Shown here: positions 23,421 to 36,600 of the stretch, piece by piece | Layout: each line of letters opens with the position of its first letter | How positions within the stretch are numbered: position 1 is the first letter of the stretch | Assembly (NCBI GenBank): GCA_025738555.1 | Contig: JAOVFP010000013.1 | Coordinates: 3,410,001-3,474,000, forward strand | DNA from: Cyathus striatus | Lineage: Eukaryota > Basidiomycota > Agaricomycetes > Agaricales > Nidulariaceae | Direction: 5' to 3' | Length of the DNA stretch: 64,000 nt | Made by a program: the position numbers and the translations under genes | The notes under the pieces: generated by a model | The model's input: only the letters and a program-made list of their open reading frames with translations | Databases searched by the model: none | Told to the model about the DNA's origin: nothing

Positions 23421-25313
23421 ATGGTTATGAAAGGTGCGTAGTGTGCCAAGTCGCGTGCTACTTTTTTCTATAACCGGGACTAATCATTTGTTCCTTGCTG
23501 TCCAGCTGCTCACTCAATGTCCCTAACGGTTATGTCACCCACCGAATGCTTTAGCCCAACTTATCGCACTGAAACTCCAGATGATGCTCGCCGACATATT
23601 GATGAAGAGATTCTTCGAATGGAGGAGTCAATTAGAACCCTCAAGTCGAGACGCAATACCCACTCTCCTATATCCAGACTTCCTCCAGAATTGCTTGCGA
23701 AGGTCTTTGTAATGTGTGCCGAGGGCTACTTCAACCATTCCAACCCTATGCTACGCGTTAAGGGCTGGATTCACATTACGCATGTTTCCCGCTACTGGAG
23801 AACAGTAGCATGCAACGCTCCTAATCTATGGGCATATATCATATTTCATTCTCCAAACTGGAGCAAAGAGATGCTACGAAGATCGAAAATGGCACCCCTC
23901 TTTATAGATGCTCACTTCAGTGTGGTCACACGTCGGATGGTGGAATCGATTCAACTGGCTCTGAAACAGATGAATCGCATCAAGAAGCTAACAGTTGTGG
24001 CTTCCGTACCGACAATGGAGAAAGTCTTCGCGGAATTGCCAACGTCAGCTCCGATTCTTCAGAGTCTATCTCTATCTGGACCGCGTCAAAGCGCAATGCA
24101 CGGCGATTACGCGTACGATATCCCGGAAGACTTTCTGTCTGAAGACACCTCATCCCTACGATGGCTGGAACTTTCACATTGTGACATTAAATGGACGTCT
24201 CCCATATTATCTGGCCTTACCTATATGAAAATTCACTATACGAGCACGGTTGCCAGGCCGACAACTGTACAGTTGCTGGATGCCTTACAAAAGATGCCCC
24301 AGCTTCAAACGTTGGATCTTGTGCATTGTTTGCCTCTGATGAATGATTCCTGTGATTCTGCATCAATGGCACTCCGTGATCGTGTCGTAAATCTTGCACA
24401 TCTTACATATTTGAAACTACACGACAATACCCCTGAATGTGGAAATCTTCTGGCACACATATCCTTTCCAACCTCGGCTGATATATCATTCACATGCGAG
24501 CCGACTAAATCTGCAGAGGCTGACTATTCGTCTATCCTTTCCGTTTTTACACGACCTTCAGTGTCCTATTTTGTGGACGACGAAGGTCCATTTCTGGGTG
24601 TAACATTTCACATCCATCCACAAGGTGTTACATTTTCTGGCTATGCAACGACTACTCCTGTAAACTTCTCCGAGCTGGATAAATTTACAGAGAAGCCCAT
24701 TATACATCTTGACTTCAGTTGGGGTGAATCAAGTACATCTATAGCGCAACAAGTGATGCTCAGCATGTGCGCTGCATTACCTTTGTATGGGATTAAGACG
24801 GCTTATGTCAACTCGGAGCGCGAACAATTCGATACCAATGCATGGGGACATGCGCTGGGGCAAATAGATTCTTTAACAAAATTGGGTGTGATTGGCTCCT
24901 CTGCTCATTCGTTCTTACCGGCGTTACTGTTACATATCGACTCCCAAGTTTCGGGCCGTTGTTCTTCACACCCTTTGCTTTGCTTCATGAGCCTGGTCGA
25001 CTTGACATTTGACGACGTGGATTTTGGTGGAAGCCGAGAGGAAGAAGGTGCAGAATGGTCAGAAATGTTTAATGTCATGAAGTATCTTCGCCAGATTAGC
25101 TCTGGTATACCAAAGGTATCATTCATCGATTGCCGTCATGTGAACTCTGACGGTATAGATGATCTTCGAGAGATTGTTGAAGAAGTTATCTGGGACGAAA
25201 ATGAGCAGGGATACACTACTGACTCCGACGATGATGAAGTATACCGCAATCGAGACGGTTACTCTCCTACAATGTCAGATATACTAGTTGACGATTATCA
25301 GTGGGGAATGTAA
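23421..25313 (+). CDS. F-box protein with leucine-rich-like C-terminal region
   Basis: Probable substrate receptor of an SCF ubiquitin ligase, from the large, fast-evolving F-box family of agarics. A long intron-free exon from 23506 carries DARRHIDEEILRMEESIRTL (coiled coil) and then the F-box: SPISRLPPELLAKVFVMCAE plus HITHVSRYWRTVACNAPNLW (about residues 50-110). The remaining 480 residues alternate hydrophobic strands and helices like diverged LRRs (PILQSLSLSGPR, LQTLDLVHCLPLM, HLTYLKLHDN) and end in an acidic tail. The ATG at 23421 with intron 23434-23505 joins in frame and adds MVMKAAHS; the ATG at 23517 is the alternative start. The target is unknown. Confidence 0.85.
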
Positions 25314-26083
25314 TCTTTTGTGCATAATCCAGTGACTATAGTACCTAGTACCAACCTAGTGCTTGACTTTGGCTTGACTATGCAGTATGCTATACCGGCT
25401 GTGAGACCGATACTTACGTAAATCAAGAAGGCAGTAGTCTGCAACAAAATACCGTTTAACCTTGTGCACAACTTTTCGCAATGCACATTGCACATTCAAC
25501 TTTGGGCTTGGCTTCGCACTGCACCTATTATCCTGCTATATTCGATAGCTATTCGTCCAAATTCTAACTAACGTGAAAACCAATATAAGTACACAGAAGG
25601 CTGATTACTAGACAAGCTCTTCCTTCGTTCGGTATTTACTTTAACTTCGTCACGATCAACCATATTTTTCGATATCGGGCTCCAAACTTCAAGACTTCAA
25701 GCTGAGTCAGTGGCAGAAACCTTACAACATGGGGAAGCCTTACTTGAGCTGTTTGTGGGGCTCCTATTAATTCAAGCAAGTTTTTCATTCGGCCACTGTC
25801 AATGGACTGACCGAGTATGTTGAGGTAAGCATGCTATGAGATATACATGGGTTGTAAGCTGGTTTCATGTTGCACCAAGGTCGCACTGATACAACCGCTT
25901 GTCCGGCTTCGCTCCCTTCCCTAGAAAGAAGTCGTATTTTAATTCAACTTTGATATCTTGTGAGTGACATACTTAGGAGTTTCAGTGGGGCCCTATTTAA
26001 TGCTGTCTTTTCTCGCAAACTTATTATCACAGATACATATACTCCCCAGCGTTAAAAGGGCATATCGATCTCTCCTTTAGCTC
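25314..26083. other. Intergenic region upstream of the BTB gene
   Basis: About 770 bases containing the F-box 3' flank and the BTB promoter. No coding signal or repeat was recognised. Confidence 0.45.
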
Positions 26084-27102
26084 ATGCCCACCGACGGTCC
26101 TACATACAGCGCCGACGTTCAGGGCCACACTATCAAGGTTGCGCCATTCCCATTTAATGATGAACGTGCAGACATTATCCTTCGGACTTCTGATGATGTC
26201 CACTTCTACCTTTATAGGGTTCTGCTATGTATCGCTTCCACCACATTTACAGATATGTTCTCTTTTCCTCAAGGGACGGCCTCTTTGAATTCTCGCCCCA
26301 CTGTTGACGTCAGCGAGAGCAGCTTGGCACTTCAGAGTCTTCTCAAGTGGTGCGATCCTCGATGCAAGCCAGATACCCATCTCAATAACCTTGGTGTAGT
26401 TTTGGAACTGGCAGATAAATATGGAATGGACGCTATTGTTGAGCGTATTGCCGAACGATTGCAGGATCTTGCCGGAGAAGATCCCGTGGGCGCAGTTCAG
26501 GTGTATTCTATCGTAATAAAGCATCATGATAAATATCCATGGGCTGAAGAGGTCGCGCGGACAGCTGCTCGGGAAACTACTAAAATCCCGCTTCCCTTTC
26601 CCAATCTTGCCGAATTCGAGATGCTACCGGCTACGGCACTTCAGGCATTGTATCGCTATCATCTCGCATGCAGGGAAGCAGCGCAGGAAGTATCAGATAA
26701 TAAAACACGGTGGATGGGTTGGTCCGACGCTTCTAATAGGCCCTGCGACATGCAATGCAAAAATTGTGTGAAGGCGCAAATTATCTGGGACGATGCTAAC
26801 TTGCTACGATGGAATTATAGCATTCCCCCATTATGGTTTTATGAATATATAGTCTGCACACGTGAGTTGCTTGCAGCACGGCCATCTAGCCAGACAATTG
26901 CACATCACCATCCATTGTCCTTGTTGAAAACTAAACCCTGTGGATCCTGCGACCGATTCAGCCTGTACGCAAAGCTGGACGAGTTTGCAAAGAAATATGC
27001 AAAGGAAGTGGAGGCAGCAGTGGGAAAGGTGTGTCTTGTGTCTTCGTGTACTTTTGCCCTGGTTCCTGACCTTTCCGATACCAGGTAACATTGGAACTGT
27101 AA
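26084..27102 (+). CDS. BTB/POZ domain protein
   Basis: Protein-interaction protein of the agaric BTB family; the partner is unknown. ATG at 26084. Residues 25-125 form the BTB fold: DERADIILRTSDDVHFYLYR, LLCIASTTFTDMFSFPQGTA, RPTVDVSESSLALQSLLKWC, VLELADKYGMDAIVERIAER. The rest is helical with clustered Cys pairs (CDMQCKNC and later CGSC) that might bind a metal. A single intron (27031-27084, donor gtgtgt) joins AAVGK to the final exon VTLEL with the stop at 27102; this ending is typical of the family. Without splicing the frame would run to 27088. Confidence 0.85.
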
Positions 27103-27449
27103 TAGTCTGTAGTGCAACAAATATATCATGGTTTATTTTTAATTTTGGCGTGTGTGATTCTGTATCTTCTCCGGGTGTCGGAAGTAAAATATAACATGTA
27201 GATGTCAAAACCTTCAATTGCGCCTCGCCGGTACTAAAGGTCGGCTAGAAATTCAGTGTACATACTTGCTTATGCCGCTTATCCTATGACAATTTCTATC
27301 AGACCTTTGCCGCTGATCACTCACGCGGTGCTTCTTTCATTCATACTGTACAGGTCTCTAAGCTGCATTGATTAGTATCGGAAATTCCTTTCACACGTAT
27401 TCCTTGAGTCCTTCAGCCATCCAAGCTCCACGGAAGGGGTCCACAATAG

Positions 27450-27457
27450 TATATAAG
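27450..27457 (+). promoter_or_regulatory. TATA box of the Baeyer-Villiger monooxygenase gene
   Basis: TATATAAG 68 bases upstream of the ATG at 27525, followed by a pyrimidine-rich stretch, as in strongly regulated fungal promoters. Confidence 0.5.
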
Positions 27458-27524
27458 GATTCCCTTTCTCTCACTAATCCACTCTCCTTATCGCTCATCC
27501 CCCCCCTTATTCAGAAGTAGAAAT

Positions 27525-29391
27525 ATGCCAAACGACGGCGCTCCTGCACCTTCTACCGATGATGGTTCGGCTTATTCCCGAACATTAAGGCCTATCCACC
27601 ATGAAAGGCGTATGAAAATTATATGCGTAGGAGCTGGTGCATCTGGTCTTGTTTTTGCGTACAAACTGCAAAGGTCCTTTGAACGCTTTGAGCTCACAAT
27701 TTACGACAAGAACGTAGACGTAGGAGGGACGTGGCTTGAGAACAGATATCCCGGGTACATCTATGCTCTGCTTTCGTGCAGCTCCCCTCTGACAATGCAC
27801 ACAGCTGCGCTTGCGACGTTCCTTCTCATATTTATACCTGGAGCTTCGAGCCGAAAACAGACTGGAACTCAGTTTATTCAGGCTCCACACAAATCTTCGA
27901 ATATTTCAAAGAATTTAGCGAGAAATACGACTTGAGGAAGTACTGTAAATTCAGACACATGATATCTTCAGCTATTTGGGATGACAACAAAGGACAATGG
28001 GATGTAGAAATAACTGACTTGAACACTAACAGTGTAGTGAAGGACCAGTGCGACATCCTGATAAACGCCGCTGGGGTATTAAACGCTTGGAAGTGGCCCG
28101 ATATCCCAGGGTTGGATGATTATAAAGGCGTATTGCTGCATACTGCGAAGTGGGATGAAACTGTTGATCTTAGCTCTAAGACTGTTGGACTCATAGGGAA
28201 TGGGTGAGTGCCAATACATTGTCTTTCGAACATTTCGACAATATTTTTTTAGATCTTCGGCTATTCAAGTACTCCCTGCTATTCACGATAAGGTCGAAAA
28301 GATTATCAATTTTGTTAGAGAACCAACTTGGGTAGCACCGAACTTTGGTGAAGAACAACATATCTTTTCCGAGGAAGAACGGCAGAGTTTCTTGAATCCC
28401 GAGTCGCATTTACAGTACAGAAAGAAAGCGGAGTCTGCCATGAACGCAATATTTGAAGTTTTTAGGGCTGACTCCGAAATCCAGAAAACAATGGCTGGGG
28501 CTGTTGCTGATACTATGGAAGCAAAGTTAAACAATCCAGACCTTGCAGCCAAGTTAATTCCAAAATGGCCATTCGGTTGTCGAAGAATGACTCCTGGTCC
28601 AAACTACTTGGAAACAATTAGATCGAAAAAAGTTGAAGTTGTATTTGGTGGAATTAATCGTATCACTGAGAATGGTTGCTTGGCCAGCAACGAGAAAGAA
28701 TATCCCGTAGATGTGTTGATATGTGCTACTGGTTTTAACACATCCTATGTCCCACGCTTCCCTATCGTTGGTTTGGAAGGTCGCAACCTGATTGGGGAGT
28801 GGTCAAATGATCCAAAGTCATACTTTGGCATTGGAGCTGCAGGATTTCCCAACTACTTTACATTAATTGGTCCAAATAGTCCAATTGGGAATGGTCCTGT
28901 TTTGGTTGCTGTTGGTAAGTGCACTGTTTTGCGACTCATCGTATTGATTCATAATCTTTCCAGAGGCTCAGGTTGACTATATGCTCAAGCTGATAAATCG
29001 TTGGCAGACGGAGAACATTCACAGATTCTCGCCAAAGGCAGAGGCTATCGAAGACTTCATCGCATTCAAGGACCAGTTTATGAAGGATACAGTCTGGGCG
29101 AAAGATTGTCGTTCGTGGTACAAAGGCGGAACCATCACAGGAAAAATAACTGCCCTCTGGCCTGGAAGCACACTTCATTATCTGGAAGCATTGAAAGATC
29201 CTCGATATGATGATTGGGATATCAAATATTCTGGAAATCGTTTTGCGTTCCTCGGGAATGGCTCTTCACAGACAGAAGTGGACATGACATCAGACACGGC
29301 CTATTACGTGAGGGACCACGATGACAGTCCTTACCTTAGTCGAAGCAAACAGCGAAAGGTTGAAACGAAATCAGGAACCATGCAGAGGTAG
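27525..29391 (+). CDS. Flavin-containing monooxygenase, Baeyer-Villiger type
   Basis: FAD- and NADPH-dependent enzyme expected to insert oxygen next to a ketone; the substrate is unknown. ATG at 27525. FAD-binding Rossmann motif GAGASG at about residues 37-42, then NVDVGGTWLENRYPG and, after an intron, CDVPSHIYTWSFEPKTDW. The Baeyer-Villiger fingerprint is present as YKGVLLHTAKWDE (F/YxGxxxHxxxW). A second nucleotide motif GNGSSAIQV is completed across the intron near 28205-28252. ICATGFN and the C-terminal LIGPNSPIGNGPVLVAV match fungal members. Further introns lie near 27757 and 28914. The length of about 590 aa is normal. Neighbouring genes are not biosynthetic, so it looks like a stand-alone enzyme. 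Confidence 0.88.
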
Positions 29392-30378
29392 ATGACCAAC
29401 CTCATGCTTTTGGCCTCGTCATGATGAAAGCGGCTGTAACTACTTATATGCAGTATGTATTTTCTCCGAAAAGCAGTCGTATATATGGATCTTATGTCTT
29501 TGTATGCGTATATTGCAATCTCAGATGGTGCAATGAGGAGTTTGAACGCAAATCATCCACGTCCTACCGCTGAGTCCCATCTTGACGAGCCATGGCTATC
29601 AAGAAAATAACACGTTCGCCTCATGATTAGCAGGAGATCGCCGTAGGCGCTCAGTGATCCAAAGATAAACATGAGCACTACGCATGGCCCAACAAGCTTG
29701 TGGCATGTCCGAAGAAACACCATGGCAAATCCCTCAAGGCCCCGGGCACTCCGAGTCAAATTTCAATACCCCTTCAGGCTATACAGCTTCATCAATTATT
29801 TACTTATATTGAACCAAGAAACAAAAACACATAATCACTAGTACAATTCTTTGCATAACACGCGCGGAAAACCCATATGTCAGAACAGCAACACATTTTC
29901 AGGATGAACAACCAAATGATTTGTCTGGTGAAAAGAAAGAGTGTGTGTGATGGGATAGATGGGAAGGAAGGAGAGGGAGGGGGAGATATCCATGCAAAGT
30001 TGAAGTGCGTGTGTGTGGTATGTGGTATCGTTTGCGATTAGCACAACATGCAACGCAAATCGCGTTGAGGATGAGTGGAAGGAATAAGGAACGAGCAAGT
30101 AAGTAAAAGGTGGCGTAATGTAGGGAAAAAAAAATAGATGTAATGTGCATGCCAAGAATGGAAGAAATAATGATTGAGATGCATGTTGCATGCAGGGGAT
30201 TGAGAATGGGTAAGATGCTATGGTCCCATAAAACGATCACAAGAACCAGGAGGGAGACGAGGAAGATAGCGGTCATTATAACAGAGAAACTTGTTGGATC
30301 GTTAGTGCTCGCGGACCAAGCCGCGAGAGTATCGACGATACACGTCGAAAAATGCGCGCGCACGCGCCTCGAGAGAAA
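29392..30378. other. Convergent intergenic region between the monooxygenase and REG1-like genes
   Basis: About 1 kb holding two 3' ends. A G/T-rich simple stretch lies at about 29940-30020. No gene recognised. Confidence 0.5.
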
Positions 30379-33300
30379 TTATGACCCGCCATAATGTTGC
30401 CACAGCCCAAGATACGCTCCTGCACTGGACACCATTCCAACGGCCTTGCCAATTATCTTCCCCTCTTTCCCAGTCGGACTTGTAGGACTCTTTGGTGATT
30501 GTGGTTGAGGTTGAGATTGGAAGACATTGGAACTGCTGTCGGCAGCGGGTACCGAGATAGATATCCGCTCTGCCGGGGGGTGGTGAGACTTGTGCTTGCT
30601 TGAGCGGGAAGAGGAGGGGAAGGTAAAAGGGGAGGTTTGCTACTGCTGCTCGAAGTCGAACTTCCACTAGTTGTCCTGGTCACAGCGGGTTTCGAAGTGG
30701 ATGGGGAGAAGGAGGAAGGGACGGGGTACCGGCGAGCGAAGGCTTCGCGAATCCGGATCCAGAAATATTACTGGAGCTCGAACTCGGCATCACCTCTGCA
30801 CTCGACGGAGGTGGGGGACGCATGGAAAGTATAGGCGAATTTGAAGGTGTCGGGTGAATCTTTCTTAACAGCTCTTCTTCAGCAATACGCTCATGATCCT
30901 CTTCGCGCCTTCTCTGCTGATCCCTTCTCCTTCGCTCCTCTTCCTCCTGATGTTTCTGCTGTTCATCCTCCTTCTCGAGAATAACAGTCCCACTCGAGGT
31001 CGACGACACCGACTCCGCATACTCAGACGACCGCACGGGATCCTGCAAGCGAAACGGTATCGAAGTCGCAACCACCTCCTTCTCCTTTCCTTTCACCTCC
31101 ACCCTCTTAGTAATCTCCCTCTCTCTTCCCCTCCCACCGCGTTCCTTCTCCCTCCTCTCCTTCTCCCTCTCCCGCTCGCGATCAATCCTCCCGCCAGCAT
31201 ACGCACCACCAATAGAGCCTATAGTACCGGGAGCATTTGCAGTAGCATCAGGCGACAAACTGCCAATGGGAGAGGAGCTACTCATGCTCCCTGCCCTCTC
31301 ACGATCTGATATCGAAGAGGAACTCGTCCTTGTACTTGATCGACCGCGCGTCTCCTTCTGGGACTGCAAGTCCTGGAACGACCGTCCGCGAGGGGGAGGG
31401 GAAAGTAGTTGAGAAGGCGAAGACGGTGAAACGGAGAGGCTTCGCTTCCTCTGGGGTGCCTTCATTTGCGACTGTGCCTGTGCCTGCACAGATCCCACGG
31501 AGGTACCATTTAACGTCGTCGTCGTGGGCGATGCGGAAACAGCCAACATGGCGGGCGAAGGTGTCCGCGATCTCGATCGGGACCTCGAACGACCCCGCTC
31601 CGGTTCCTCATCTTCCTCTGGCTTCTTGGTCACAATCACCCTCCTTGCGGTCTGCACACCAAATCCAGGCGCATACTCGTCACCTTCAAAATCTGAGTTT
31701 CCAAAAAACCGGTAGGCATCATCGTCATCTCCTCCTCTCTGCTGAACAACTACCGTCGGCACGGGGATGGGGGCACTTGCGGGATGGGGGTCGGAATAAT
31801 CGCCCAAGCTGACGAGATGGTGGTATATTCCCTGATCGACAGTTTCGATTCTCTCATCTCCAACGCCATCATCATCACCATCGTTGCTTCCGGTGTTTAT
31901 CATGGCCATCCCCATTCCCGCATCCTCCAAATACTCATCCTCCTCCTCTTCCTCCTCAATCTCATCATCATCTTGGACATTAAGGCTGTAGTTGCTTCCA
32001 AACGGGGGAACATACACCAGCTCGACGGGGGTTCCATCACTTGTATCGTCTTCCCGTCCTCTTCCGCGGTTCTTGCCGTCACCTCCACCAACGCCCCACC
32101 GGCCCCAATTGAAACCATCATCTGACACTCCACCATCGTCCCCAAAGCCTTCGCGCCACGTGCCGGTCTTTAATATTGTTGGTGCGATGGGAGCAATGGT
32201 GACGTGCTGAACATGTTCTGAATGGGTGCGAATAAGGGGAGGCGGACGGCGATTGGGACGGTAGGTGCTGTTGCTAGCTCGTCTATTTCTTGACGAGAGG
32301 GCAGAAGAATGGCGTCGATGTAGGTCTGCACCATCGGAAGAGCTGGTAGAGGTAGTGGAGGTGGAGGCAGAGGAGGACGAGGAGGTGGTAGACGTTTTCG
32401 ATTTAGACCTGCCTTTCTTTCCAGGCGTTCTCGATCCACGGGTTCTCATTTGCAAGATTTCTTCTTCGTCATCTTCTTCGTAAGGGGAATCTGAATCGCT
32501 ACCGATGGCGCTACCAGATAAATGGTCCCATGGTGCCTCTTCATCTTCCTCTGAATAATATTCCTGATCCTCTTCGTACCTTTTTCACGATTAATAAAAT
32601 GAAAAGATTTTTTAAAAAAAGGTATTCAAGCGTACCCATCGTCATCCTCTGGATTCCACACGGCGCCTGGCATGCGAGGCGACCCCGTGTTCTTCTTGGG
32701 CTTCTCGATGGCGATGCATTGCTCGACAAAGGTATTAAAGCTGATGTGTTTCTTCTTTCGTTCGCCGCTTCCTGCGCTGCGCTCGCTGGTACTGGTACCA
32801 CTGGTATGGGAGTCCTGAGAGCGGGAGGGCTTGATGCATCCCGTAGCGGCGACGGGAACGTCAGGGGCAAAGAAGGTGTCGAGATGGGAGGAGGAAACGG
32901 AGGTGGTAGGGGGAGCGATACGAGGGGGAGAGTCTTTGCGGAATGCGCGGGAGGGACCCCAGCGGGTGATGTGAGTGTCGCTCTTTGTATGTAAAAGAGA
33001 AGGACGCTTCGGATAGCTTGAGCTGAGATGAGCGTCGAGGTCTTGGTTGTCTTGGTCCTCGTCTGATTCTGGGGGAGAAAAGACGGGGGACGAGGGCTCG
33101 CCTGCGGCAAGGAGAAGCTCGCTGATGGAGCGATGTTTGAGAATGGGCTTGGAGGGGGCATGCTGGGGACGGCGGGTGGTGGTGCTGAGGTCGAGTCTGT
33201 CGTGGGCTGAAGCTTGGTCCTTCTTGTCGACGCTGTCTGGAATGGGCTTTGGCTTTGGGGGAGCGTCGTCGAGAGCAGAGTGGAATGGGCCGTAGAGCCA

Positions 33301-33634
33301 GGTGACGTCCGAGTCCTTGAGCCTGACAGAAGATAAGAAATAAAATATGAGAGAGAAAAGAGGAGGCAGACCAGTTGAGAGTCTCTGGAGTGATTGTCTT
33401 GAGCTTGTTGCGCTGCTTCCACCAGGTGCGCCAGGAAGCATTCTCGAGACGGACACCGTTTGCTATTTCATTCTTCTGGCGGGTCATGTTTCTCCAGGAG
33501 CGCCAGACATCCTCCTCCTGCCAGTCGTGGGAGAGATAGTCGACCTGTGCGCGGGGGAGGGTGGAGAGAGAGGAGTCGTCGGGGATGGCATTGGTAGAGA
33601 CAGAGACGAGGAGGACAGGCAGATAGTTTGCCAT
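30379..33634 (-). CDS. REG1: REG1-like protein phosphatase 1 regulatory subunit (glucose-repression regulator, DUF1752)
   Basis: Probable PP1 targeting subunit controlling Snf1 and glucose repression. The ATG at 33634 gives MANYLPVLLVSVSTNAIPDD, then the conserved DUF1752 block (AQVDYLSHDWQEEDVWRSWR, ASWRTWWKQRNKLKTITPET, DSDVTWLYGPFHSA). The PP1-docking region is visible as KKHISFNTFVEQCIAIEKP, equivalent to the RVxF-type site of yeast Reg1. After an exon rich in acidic residues (YEEDQEYYSEEDEEAPWDH) comes a long low-complexity tail with SRSRSRSR and runs of Glu/Arg. The protein ends in the conserved KEGKIIGKAVGMVSSAGAYL with the stop at 30379. Between about 30530 and 30760 the three frames alternate, so the last 120 residues need an intron or one or two indels; that stretch is uncertain. 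Confidence 0.8.
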
Positions 33635-36600
33635 GGGACGGGCAGTGAGGGAGTCAGGTCAGTGGTCGGAATGGCACCCAGCCTGCGAGCCAAGATCAAA
33701 TGAGATGGGAATTTCTCGTTTTATTTGGTCACACAACAAACACATCTCAGATCTCGGCCCGGTATTCCTCCCTCGGAACAAACTACTCACCATCCCACCA
33801 CCGACAACCAGGCTCCGGCCGTCCGCCCTGACTCCATATCCGCTGCGTTCTCTGTCTATCCTATTCTCTCTATCCTCTTAGACTATCCTATCCTCTATTC
33901 TCTATATATCCTCTATTAATTATTCTCTATCTATCCTCTATCCTCCATTCTCCGTCTCATTGCCACTCCATTCACCTCATCCTCCACCCGTCACACTCAT
34001 GTTTCTCCGAACATCTTGCGTCGCTCATCTTCTCTTTTGGCAGCTCTAATCTCGTCTGCGCTGTTTCATCCTTTCTTCACCTGACTCTCCTCCGCTACTT
34101 GACTCCTGCTGTCATCCCGTTACCCCGCACGCTCATGCACTTTCTAGTTCCCGACTCGGCCATATCTGCTAATTACCCCGCGTCTAAATCGAGCAGTGGC
34201 ACCGACAGCTGCGATGCACATATCTCCCGTATATTTAGCACGGAACAGATGTTTATGCCTCTTTCAGCGTCTCTGACACCCCCACCCCACGCGTAACACC
34301 GTATGTTCTCTTCTCTTCACCATCCCCACGCGACTCCTCTTCACAACCGCTTGCTTGCCCAACCCTACAATTTCAAAATGAATTCCATTCTCACGTTGCA
34401 ACCAAGCAGCACTAACCCCTGGCCCTCCAACGTGCACTCTGTCCATCTTACAGCTGAGTAATGACGCAAGATCTCAGCACCCCCTCGAGGCAACTTCAGC
34501 GATCTGCACATTCAATTTACGCCAGGATCCGCTGTAAAGTCTCCCTTTACCTTCATATGTCCCGGCCGTTATTAACTACCATTATCAACTGACAACCTCA
34601 CGAGTTCTCAAGCAACTGCGATAATTCTAGGGTTTCCTCTTCAGTTGCTTTTCCACTATTGTCATGGCAATTCTCATGTTTCCAGGGTCTACTTGTGTAT
34701 CTTTATGGGCGTGCTCAGGGTCTCCTTGGCTTGCCACCTACCCCAACTACACACCTACAAGTCCTTTTTCTTGCCCTTCTTATCCCAGCGTTAATCAAAG
34801 TACTCCATTTGTCACATGCCAACCGCCCACATACCTCTTATCTCTCTCCCAAAGTACCGTCGAGGCTTGCACGATATATATACATATACTACACCATTTT
34901 GGTATTTGACCTTATCTTATCACCGAGTCGTATCTTTTCTTTTAGCTATAATGCACCCGACCAGCTAGAGAAAAATAGGATCCGCTGAGTAAGTTCTCCC
35001 CTTCTGCTAGTACTTTCCAAGATTAACTGCGCATGGTCATTCCAACTCCCATGTTCCCCACGTTTCACGTCCGGAACTTACAGCTTGCGGTGATTATCAC
35101 CCCCTCGGAGTATAATGCGGCCCCTCCATTTTCGAATTAAGCTTACGGGGATGTGTATCATTTAAACGCACAATATGGTCCGTTGACGTGGATGGACGCC
35201 GCTCGAGCGCGCTTACCGGTAGATCGCTGCGTATAGAAACTGTTCACCGGAGTTGTGTGTATAAATAAGTACTTATAACCGTTGAAAACGCGAAGAGAGT
35301 CTACTTAGAGTCTAAATTTCATGCGCGGTCATAGACTAGTGAAAATACGACCCTATTAGACTCGCCACTACACCACGACAACCTCACAAAACTATCTTCT
35401 GCATTTCACACAAACTTTGCATGTTGGCAATCAGCCAGAATTCGCGTACGGCTCGAGGCTCTCGGAGCCATATGCATGTATCCTTCTTCCTCCCGCTGGT
35501 ATAACATAAACCCCAAATAGAGTCTGCTACTTTCAACCGCGTCGACATGCCTAGGATATAGCGGAACATGGAGAACAAACTCGACACGGAACGGAAGGTG
35601 CATACTTGACCCGCCATATACGCTCCTTGGCTTACATTCCTCTCTTAGGAGGTGCTACTTCCGAGTTCCTGTGATTCTCGCCATTGCCATGTCCAAGTTC
35701 CGTTGCTGCGAAATGCTACTACCACCTACATACATACTACTTCGTCGAAGAACCCTCAACGGAGTATGTAGGCACAACGTGACCGTGATAGTCGAGGAAA
35801 CAGACAGTGTGATCGGAAAGTCGAGAACCACCGCTATGACGTCGTCGTCTGTATTTCAGGCATTCGGCATTCGGAAAGGAGCACCCTGAGATAGACCTGA
35901 GGGCTGAGATTTGTTCTCGCCTTCGGGTGGAAGACTTCCACATCCTCCGAGTCCGGGATGTCACATCGCTAGTACGCTGTGAGCAACTCGCGTTCTTTCT
36001 CATTTCTTCCATGGAAGCGTGTTATACTTTATTCATGTGACGGAGCACTGCAGATCGGTGTCGGGAGGGAAACACTTCGGGCTGACTCACGGCGCACGCC
36101 TCCTGCACTTCGTTTAACGTTCACTCATGCGGCCAAGCCATCACACGGCCCTGAAAACATACAATCCCGTGCCTTTCCCTTGCTTTCCCCACATCTGTTG
36201 ATCCCATCTTCCGCGAGGCAGGAGAAAATAGGCACAAGGACCTTTTTCATTTCTCTCTAAAAGTCTCTAAACCGCTATCAGGAAGCTCTAGAGTCTAGCC
36301 TCCCTTTCTCGCCCGGAGCTGCAGAAAAGACTCGGATAATCCGCGCAAGAGCTACTTCCCGCCATCCAGTGCAATTGTGCGGATTGGTAATTGTTTTAAC
36401 ATCAGGCCGTGCCCGGTCTAAGTACTGGAACAGCCCACCGGAGTTACGCGGTTCGCAAAATTGGAAAATGGCGAAAAAGACCTTGGAAGCGGTGCTTCGT
36501 TGCGTGCTTGAAACAGATTCCACGTGGGGTCGGGAACATAGAAAAAGCAGCGCTATAGGAATCATCTAAACAGCTTGGAAAACAAACACCACAGTGGTAA

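Noticed and set aside
13474..29391. Secondary-metabolite cluster built on the ppo oxygenase and the Baeyer-Villiger enzyme
   Set aside because: The two oxygenases are about 9 kb apart, separated by ribosomal, coatomer, F-box and BTB genes. No synthase, transporter or cluster regulator is present.
30893..32210. Plus-strand open frames inside the REG1-like gene
   Set aside because: They are mirror images of the Ser/Arg/Glu-rich minus-strand exon; low-complexity coding sequence keeps the opposite strand open.
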